This document shows, piece after piece, positions 5,913 to 8,321 of a stretch of DNA of 8,321 bases; the first letter of the stretch is position 1, and the number at the start of each line of letters is the position of its first letter. The notes under the pieces were generated by a model. The model did no database searches. It saw only the letters and a list, made by a program, of their open reading frames with translations, and was not told the origin of the DNA. A program made the position numbers and the translations under genes. Source of the DNA: CAYTCZ01 sp964436315 (GTDB taxonomy: Bacteria > Actinomycetota > Thermoleophilia > Gaiellales > Gaiellaceae); NCBI GenBank assembly GCA_964436315.1, contig CAYTCZ010000152.1, positions 1 through 8,321 of the forward strand, in the 5' to 3' direction.

Positions 5913-5938
5913 TTAGCTCGCTTCACTGCCCGGCTGTC

Positions 5939-5973
5939 GCTCCCGGGCGGCCGAGCCGCCCTCCGCCGCGCCC
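5939..5973. repeat. 35-bp direct repeat, copy 1, with hairpin
   Basis: It is identical over 35 bases to 6105-6139. It contains a 7-bp perfect stem GGGCGGC (5945-5951), loop CGA, GCCGCCC (5955-5961), followed by a C-rich tail. It looks like a dispersed REP-type intergenic palindrome; it is read in different frames in the two copies, so it is not coding. Confidence 0.7.
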
Positions 5974-6104
5974 CAACGACGCTCGCTGCGAGATCCTGCA
6001 GTCTCGACCCCTCGCCGTACTACGACGTACTGTCGAGTGGTCTCGACTTTGGCTCTCTTCCGAGCCCCGCTCCAGCGAGGCCGGCTCCTCGCTGGACGGA
6101 CGCT
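5974..6104. repeat. Spacer with hairpins between the two 35-bp repeats
   Basis: It holds a perfect 10-bp inverted repeat TCCAGCGAGG (6071-6080) / CCTCGCTGGA (6087-6096) with a 6-nt loop. It also holds a 6-bp one, GTCGAG (6032-6037) / CTCGAC (6042-6047). No ORF with conserved features is present. Whole-unit duplication is unlikely because only the 35 bp are shared. Confidence 0.55.
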
Positions 6105-6139
6105 GCTCCCGGGCGGCCGAGCCGCCCTCCGCCGCGCCC
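6105..6139. repeat. 35-bp direct repeat, copy 2, abutting a stop codon
   Basis: This is an exact copy of 5939-5973. Its stem GGGCGGC (6111-6117) / GCCGCCC (6121-6127) lies 11 nt after the stop of the minus-strand M15-like gene, and the repeat overlaps that stop codon by one base. It may act as a transcription stop for that gene, although no T-tract follows. Confidence 0.7.
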
Positions 6140-7863
6140 TAGTATCCAACATGAATATGGTCGGCGTGGTCGGCGAGTGGGAAGGACGGTCCTCCCAGGC
6201 CGAGCAACGAAATCACCTGCTGTGGCTGGAGTTCGGCCGGAAGCAGGAGGATGTTGCGCACGGCTTTCTCGGTGATACCGCCGGGTTGGCTGTTGCCGAG
6301 GATCGACTGCCCACCCAATGCGGCGATATCGACGGCCAAGCCGTAGATGTGTGCCGAGATAACGCCGGGTCGCGCATACAGTCGGTGACCGGCGAACAGG
6401 CTCGAGACCGTCACCTGGTCGTGAGCCTCGGCTAGATACAGCATCAGGACGAGTACGCGGACATCGATGCGGCCTGCCTCGATGTCGGTACGACCGCCTC
6501 CGTAGATCCAGATTCGGGGATCGTCGAGGACCTTGTCGGCCAGGTCTTCCTTCGCGGCATCGAGGCCGCGAACGAGTGAGCGGAGGCCCACGGCTCGGTT
6601 ATACCTGGCGAGCGCCTGGGCGCGATCTGCGAACGCGGTGCGTCCTGAGTAGGCAAGCAGGGCGGCCCACTCGTCTTTGCGTGCGCCGAGTTTGGTCAAC
6701 GACGCCGCGATCTCTTCAAGCTCGGTCTGTGTAGCGGGCGTGGAGCCGCGATACCCCTTGGCACGGAGCACGGCGAGCACCAGCGCCCAGTCGATCTTGT
6801 TATCTGCGGCAACCGACTTCAGCTCTTGCGCGAAGGTCCACTTCAACCGTCGTGCAGGTGGCGTCGGATCCGGCAGCTCACGATGAAGCCAGACGGTCGC
6901 CGTTGCGAACTCCGATTCGATCTCGGGCTCCGGCTGAGCAACTCGCTCCGATTTGGCCTTGGGCTTCACGAGCGGTGGTGCCTCGTTCTCTTTGGGCTCT
7001 TCGCTCTCGGCCGCCTCGGTGGCTCCCTCGGACTCATGAACTGAGTCCTCGACAGCCGATGTCTCGTCGAGCTCGGACGTGGCGGCATCCGTCTCCGAGT
7101 TGGTCGATTCTGGTAGCTCGGCGCCGTCCTCCACTGGTTCGGCGGCAGGCGTCTCGACCGGTTCATCCGGGTGCTCGGCGCTGGTGTCCGTCGCAACCTC
7201 ATCGTCGGATCGGGCCTCGTCCACCGGTGTGCCGGCGTCGCTTTCCTCGGCGGGGGTCTCTGAGCTCTCGGTCTCGCCAGGATCCTCGGCCGGATGCTCT
7301 TCGACGGCTTCTTCGCCACCGGCCTCAGGGGGTGATTCTTCGTCTATTTCGTCAGCCGGCTCAGTTTCGGTTTCTCCGTTTGATCCCGACTCGGGGGACT
7401 CCTCGCCTTCACTCGGCGAGTCGGCTGGCTCCTGGTCGGCTTCACCCTCGCGTTGGGTCGGCGACTCCTCCGTGTCGGCCACCGGTTCCTCAGGTTCTCC
7501 GGTGTCCTGTGTTGTCTCGGAATCGTCGGCCGAGGCCTCCTCGACGGCTGGTTCGTCCGATTCGAGCAAGTCGACAACGACGTCGCCGGCCCCGGCGGAG
7601 AACGCTGCACCGGCGAAGAAGAGCGTGACGAACGCTAGGCTCGTCGCAAACCGGCGGCGAGACCGCAGGCGGCCCTTGCCGATGAACGCCGGCGTCGGAT
7701 CCTCCGCTGTCTCAGGCTCGATCGGCTTCGGCCAGATCGGCCCTGTCGGTCGTCCGGAGCGACGTGCCGGTGCTCCGCCGAGCAAGGCAAGAACTCCATC
7801 CAGAAGGTTGAACAGGATGAGGCGCCAGAGGGTGCGTCTCCGGGCCAACTTGCGATCTGGCAT
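6139..7863 (-). CDS. Membrane-anchored M15/VanY-like putative cell-wall peptidase with acidic spacer
   Basis: The 574-residue product starts at ATG 7863, preceded by GAGGGAG eight bases away. Residues 1-71 are basic and probably cytoplasmic, with a short hydrophobic stretch (13-30). A single transmembrane helix lies at about 73-92. Residues 100-318 are a low-complexity, strongly acidic E/D/P/S/T-rich spacer, likely disordered and reaching across the wall. Residues 320-574 are folded. The last part has SAHIYGLAVDIAAL (His505, Asp512) and ends DHADHIHVGY (Asp568, His569, His571). This is the His-Asp...His metal arrangement of M15 D-Ala-D-Ala carboxypeptidase/endopeptidase-like enzymes, which act on peptidoglycan. 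The usual catalytic Glu of M15 is not clear; Asp568 is the nearest candidate. Function as a peptidase is inferred. A hairpin repeat follows the stop; upstream genes are not co-oriented. Confidence 0.8.
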   Translation of the reverse strand: MPDRKLARRRTLWRLILFNLLDGVLALLGGAPARRSGRPTGPIWPKPIEPETAEDPTPAFIGKGRLRSRRRFATSLAFVTLFFAGAAFSAGAGDVVVDLLESDEPAVEEASADDSETTQDTGEPEEPVADTEESPTQREGEADQEPADSPSEGEESPESGSNGETETEPADEIDEESPPEAGGEEAVEEHPAEDPGETESSETPAEESDAGTPVDEARSDDEVATDTSAEHPDEPVETPAAEPVEDGAELPESTNSETDAATSELDETSAVEDSVHESEGATEAAESEEPKENEAPPLVKPKAKSERVAQPEPEIESEFATATVWLHRELPDPTPPARRLKWTFAQELKSVAADNKIDWALVLAVLRAKGYRGSTPATQTELEEIAASLTKLGARKDEWAALLAYSGRTAFADRAQALARYNRAVGLRSLVRGLDAAKEDLADKVLDDPRIWIYGGGRTDIEAGRIDVRVLVLMLYLAEAHDQVTVSSLFAGHRLYARPGVISAHIYGLAVDIAALGGQSILGNSQPGGITEKAVRNILLLPAELQPQQVISLLGLGGPSFPLADHADHIHVGY

Positions 7864-7894
7864 TTGCCTAGCTCCCTCACTTTTCGACTACCGG

Positions 7895-7917
7895 GCGCCG
7901 AGGCCGCCGTTCGGCGC
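7895..7917. repeat. 7-bp inverted repeat upstream of the M15-like gene
   Basis: GCGCCGA (7895-7901) and TCGGCGC (7911-7917) are perfect complements with a 9-nt loop. It lies about 32 bp ahead of the M15-like ATG, in its probable leader or promoter, so it could be an operator or leader hairpin; nothing more can be said. No promoter boxes are convincing around it. Confidence 0.4.
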
Positions 7918-8012
7918 GGATTGACGGATCCCGTTCCCCCCGCTGCCGCTAACGGTTCGCCGTCACTATCGCCTCCCCTGCGCCCTCTTTCTATCCCTCA
8001 CAAGGAGGAACC

Positions 8013-8138
8013 GTGGGCTTTCAAACAAGATTGGGGGCGGGCGATCACCAGGCAGCTGGCTTTGCCCGTGCTCCTCGGCAGGCGGATGCGGCCGATCAGG
8101 GGTTCGTGCCAGTTGCATCCGAGACGTTCGTCAGGTGA
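8013..8138 (+). CDS. Possible 41-residue ORF with strong Shine-Dalgarno
   Basis: AAGGAGGA (8002-8009) precedes GTG 8013 with a short spacer. The frame reads VGFQTRLGAGDHQAAGFARA and continues to TGA 8136-8138. It is not recognised, and third-position GC is lower than in the real genes of the window. The excellent ribosome site is the main support. It lies between the M15-like gene and the tRNA gene, in a spacer (7864-8254) with no other gene. Confidence 0.3.
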   Translation: MGFQTRLGAGDHQAAGFARAPRQADAADQGFVPVASETFVR

Positions 8139-8236
8139 TCTGTCAGGACGTCAAGTTCGCCTCTGGTCTCGTGGACGCATCACGAAGCCTGGAGCGCTGC
8201 CACCAGTCTGTTCTAAGCAGTCGTGCTACCTGCCGT

Positions 8237-8242
8237 TACAAT
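8237..8242 (+). promoter_or_regulatory. Predicted -10 box of the tRNA-Asp gene
   Basis: TACAAT lies 12 nt before the tRNA 5' end, the expected spacing for transcription of a tRNA precursor. The -35 region at the proper distance is weak. Confidence 0.45.
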
Positions 8243-8254
8243 GGCCCGGCTGCC

Positions 8255-8321
8255 GGGGGCGTAGTTCAGCTGGTTAGAACGCCGGCCTGTCACGCCGGAG
8301 GTCGCGGGTTCGAGTCCCGTC
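8255..8321 (+). tRNA. tRNA-Asp (GUC), 3' end outside window
   Basis: The 5' acceptor strand is GGGGGCG (8255-8261), followed by TAGTTCAGC with the D-arm. The anticodon stem CCGGC (8282-8286) / GCCGG (8294-8298) encloses loop CTGTCAC with anticodon GTC (8289-8291). The T arm is GCGGG-TTCGAGT-CCCGT (8304-8320). The 3' acceptor strand and any CCA are cut off. The short variable loop excludes tRNA-Sec. Confidence 0.95.

Noticed and set aside
5844..6275. 143-residue plus-strand ORF across the MITE and 35-bp repeats
   Set aside because: It runs through palindromes and repeats and into the antisense of the M15-like gene; its Arg/Pro-rich composition is that of GC-rich noncoding DNA.
7079..7924. Long plus-strand Ser-rich ORF opposite the M15-like gene
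   Set aside because: It is the antisense shadow of the acidic E/D/S/T codons; it has no domains and no ribosome site.
8136..8138. TGA ending the 41-residue ORF as a second Sec codon
   Set aside because: The frame after it is not protein-like and the context has no redox motif.
1..8321. CRISPR array, tRNA-Sec or selenium-machinery gene in the window
   Set aside because: None was found; the only tRNA has a GUC anticodon and a short variable loop, and the repeats are two copies only.

Overview
This is a GC-rich bacterial chromosomal window. The codon bias, the alternative GTG starts and the kinds of conserved proteins suggest Actinomycetota, most likely a Thermoleophilia-like (Gaiellales/Solirubrobacterales) environmental genome. 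That placement is inference from composition and protein flavour; no marker gene proves it. The large genes alternate in strand, with long, repeat-bearing spacers.

Layout. Positions 1-33 (minus) hold the first 11 codons of a NarL-type response regulator. Upstream of it on the same strand, 271-1098, is a stand-alone MshEN-domain protein (a likely c-di-GMP-binding module without the GspE/PilB ATPase). The divergent spacer 1099-1342 contains an unusual interleaved pair of inverted repeats that could fold as a pseudoknot. On the plus strand, 1343-3972 is a tight three-gene operon: an ATP-grasp carboxylate-amine-ligase-like protein, a conserved MBL-like protein, and a peroxiredoxin-like gene whose frame is broken by one in-frame TGA at 3307-3309. 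The TGA sits exactly where the AhpC/TSA family has its catalytic Cys (RGWW-U-P) and is followed by a hairpin with G in its apical loop at the right distance. I read it as a selenoprotein of 265 residues. This is the most interesting item in the window.

Convergent to the operon, 3991-5229 (minus) is an M20-family Zn-dependent amidohydrolase (hydantoinase/N-carbamoylase/allantoate amidohydrolase group). The spacer 5230-6138 holds a 36-residue very basic ORF, a doubtful 27-residue ORF, a 168-bp palindromic MITE-like element with 20-bp terminal inverted repeats and a TTA target duplication, and a pair of identical 35-bp hairpin-forming direct repeats. Then 6139-7863 (minus) encodes a membrane-anchored protein with a long acidic disordered spacer and a C-terminal M15/VanY-like metal-site motif. 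The last spacer (7864-8254) has a hairpin, a small ORF behind a strong Shine-Dalgarno, and a -10 box for the tRNA-Asp(GUC) gene that runs off the window end.

How the genes fit together. The ligase, MBL-like protein and Sec-peroxiredoxin are probably co-transcribed and may act in one thiol/redox or detoxification pathway, but their substrates cannot be read from the sequence. The MshEN protein and response regulator suggest a signalling locus on the left edge. No selA/B/C/D gene lies in the window, so selenocysteine decoding would have to be supplied elsewhere in the genome.
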